This document shows, in pieces, positions 63,474-64,000 of a stretch of DNA of 64,000 bases. Source of the DNA: Clostridium sardiniense (lineage in GTDB: Bacteria > Bacillota > Clostridia > Clostridiales > Clostridiaceae); assembly GCF_016907995.1 (NCBI RefSeq), contig NZ_JAFBDA010000003.1, forward strand, positions 146,408 to 210,407, in the 5' to 3' direction. Made by a program: the position numbers and the translations under genes. The notes beneath the pieces are model-generated. The model worked only from the letters and a program-made list of their open reading frames with translations. It ran no database searches and had not been told where the DNA came from. Each line of letters starts with the position of its first letter. The first letter of the stretch is position 1.

Positions 63474-63507
63474 TAAAAAAAGATGTTCTTATCTAGAACA
63501 TCTTTTT
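63474..63507 (-). terminator. Terminator of the rRNA/tRNA operon
   Basis: A 13-bp stem (63477-63489 with 63495-63507) and T tract follow tRNA-Ala on the minus strand. Confidence 0.88.
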
Positions 63508-63510
63508 ATT

Positions 63511-63586
63511 TGGTGGAGATAAAGAGATTCGAACTCTTGACCCCCTGCGTGCAAGGCAGGTGCTCTCCCAACTGAGCTATACCCCC
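63511..63586 (-). tRNA. tRNA-Ala (TGC)
   Basis: Cloverleaf with acceptor GGGGGTA, anticodon stem CCTGC/GCAGG around CTTGCAC (anticodon TGC), and encoded CCA. It is the last gene of the rRNA operon. Confidence 0.96.
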
Positions 63587-63591
63587 ATATA

Positions 63592-63667
63592 TGGTGGCTC
63601 GAGTAGGAATCGAACCTACGACACGCGGATCTTCAATCCGCTGCTCTACCAACTGAGCTATCGAGCC
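63592..63667 (-). tRNA. tRNA-Phe (GAA)
   Basis: Cloverleaf with acceptor GGCTCGA/TCGAGCC, anticodon stem GCGGA/TCCGC around TTGAAGA (anticodon GAA), and encoded CCA; five bases before tRNA-Ala. Confidence 0.96.
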
Positions 63668-63673
63668 ACACTT

Positions 63674-63790
63674 ACCTGGCAACGTCCTACTCTCCCACAC
63701 AGTCTCCCGTGCAGTACCATTGGCGCTATAGAACTTAACTTTCCTGTTCGGAATGGGAAGGAGTGTTTCCTCTATGCCATCATCACCAGA
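63674..63790 (-). rRNA. rrf: 5S ribosomal RNA
   Basis: About 117 bases with the 5S hallmarks on the minus strand: TCTGGTGATGATGGC start, CCGAACAGGAAAGTTAAG middle, GGAGAGTAGGACGTTGCCAG end. The termini pair with each other; exact ends are estimates. Confidence 0.95.
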
Positions 63791-63845
63791 TTTCAGATTA
63801 TTCTCTGAAAATTGCACATGAATTTTTGTTGATCGTCTTTTTATT

Positions 63846-64000
63846 GGTCAAGCCCTCGACCTATTAGTATCAGTCAGCTGAACATATTGCTATGCTTACA
63901 CCTCTGACCTATCAACCTTGTGTTCTTCAAGGGGTCTTACTAGCTTACGCTATGGGAAATCTCATCTTGAGGTGGGCTTCACGCTTAGATGCTTTCAGCG
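63846..64000 (-). rRNA. rrl: 23S ribosomal RNA, 3' end only
   Basis: The minus strand reads the conserved 3' end of 23S rRNA (GTGAAGCCCACCTCAAGATG, then CTGATACTAATAGGTCGAGG). The gene continues beyond the right edge. Confidence 0.95.

Noticed and set aside
63506..63817. Frames over the tRNA and 5S genes on both strands
   Set aside because: The region is clearly 5S rRNA, tRNA-Phe and tRNA-Ala.
1..64000. Phage, insertion sequence, CRISPR or integrative element
   Set aside because: No transposase, integrase, phage structural gene, direct-repeat array or attachment-site duplication was seen; the genes are ordinary chromosomal ones in conserved order.

Overview
This is a low-GC (clearly AT-rich) chromosomal window from a spore-forming Firmicute, almost certainly a Clostridium sensu stricto (cluster I). 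The pointers are AT-rich intergenic DNA, strong GGAGG-type ribosome binding sites, a split transketolase, an AbrB with a C-terminal CxxC...CxxC tail, DUF1540 and C_GCAxxG_C_C proteins, a ferredoxin-type [FeFe] hydrogenase relative and a Spo0A box in front of abrB. I do not assign a species. Nearly all genes lie on the minus strand, in the same direction as the rRNA operon that enters at the right edge. I see no phage, insertion sequence, CRISPR array or clear island.

Layout, left to right. 1-4.5 kb: an RsuA-family pseudouridine synthase (cut by the edge), RlmD, a 42-aa membrane peptide, a DUF1540 protein and an organophosphate (OPA/UhpT-type) transporter behind a cre-like promoter and a leader terminator. 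4.9-15.2 kb: rapZ-yvcK, then whiA-dnaE-pfkA-pyk, linking cell-envelope and carbon control, replication and lower glycolysis. 15.4-21.3 kb: hisC, murB, uvrC (apparent AUU start) and a membrane diguanylate cyclase. 21.4-27.6 kb: FHA protein-FtsW/RodA-penicillin-binding protein operon and uvrA behind an SOS box. 28-32.6 kb: a C_GCAxxG_C_C protein, a Pr6Pr-like membrane protein, and the aspartate decarboxylase/aspartate-alanine antiporter pair aspD-aspT. 33-41.5 kb: uvrB, a MinJ-like PDZ protein, CtpB-like protease, ftsX-ftsE and two tandem YitT proteins; this order resembles the Bacillus subtilis ftsEX-ctpB-minJ/uvrBA neighbourhood. 41.6-43.4 kb: split transketolase. 43.6-49 kb: acpS-nnr-LolA-like (YdcC/GerS-like)-[decayed alr]-mazE-mazF, then a small clostridial protein and an SSB paralogue. 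49.2-55.4 kb: galE, YihY, aldose-epimerase-like protein, a nuclease-helicase fusion, YvrJ and DUF1836. 56-59.4 kb: abrB, rsmI, a YabB-type methyltransferase and a CwlO-like NlpC/P60 hydrolase. 59.9-64 kb: tRNA-Pro, a small membrane peptide, an [FeFe]-hydrogenase homologue, a HAD phosphatase, a parvulin, and the 3' end of an rRNA operon (23S-5S-tRNA-Phe-tRNA-Ala).

The most informative observations are: (1) a badly decayed alanine racemase pseudogene in the exact syntenic slot between the LolA-like gene and mazEF, visible only by frame-hopping translation; (2) uvrC, whose conserved N-terminus and ribosome binding site require an AUU start; (3) a cre-like promoter followed by a strong terminator hairpin in the OPA transporter leader, suggesting attenuation; (4) a Bacillus-like dual promoter plus Spo0A box at abrB; (5) two or three ORF-less transcription units with sigma-A-like promoters and terminators that look like small RNAs; (6) a hairpin separating the Shine-Dalgarno sequence from the start codon of the NlpC/P60 gene. 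All of this was read by eye; no alignments, folding energies or database searches were run.
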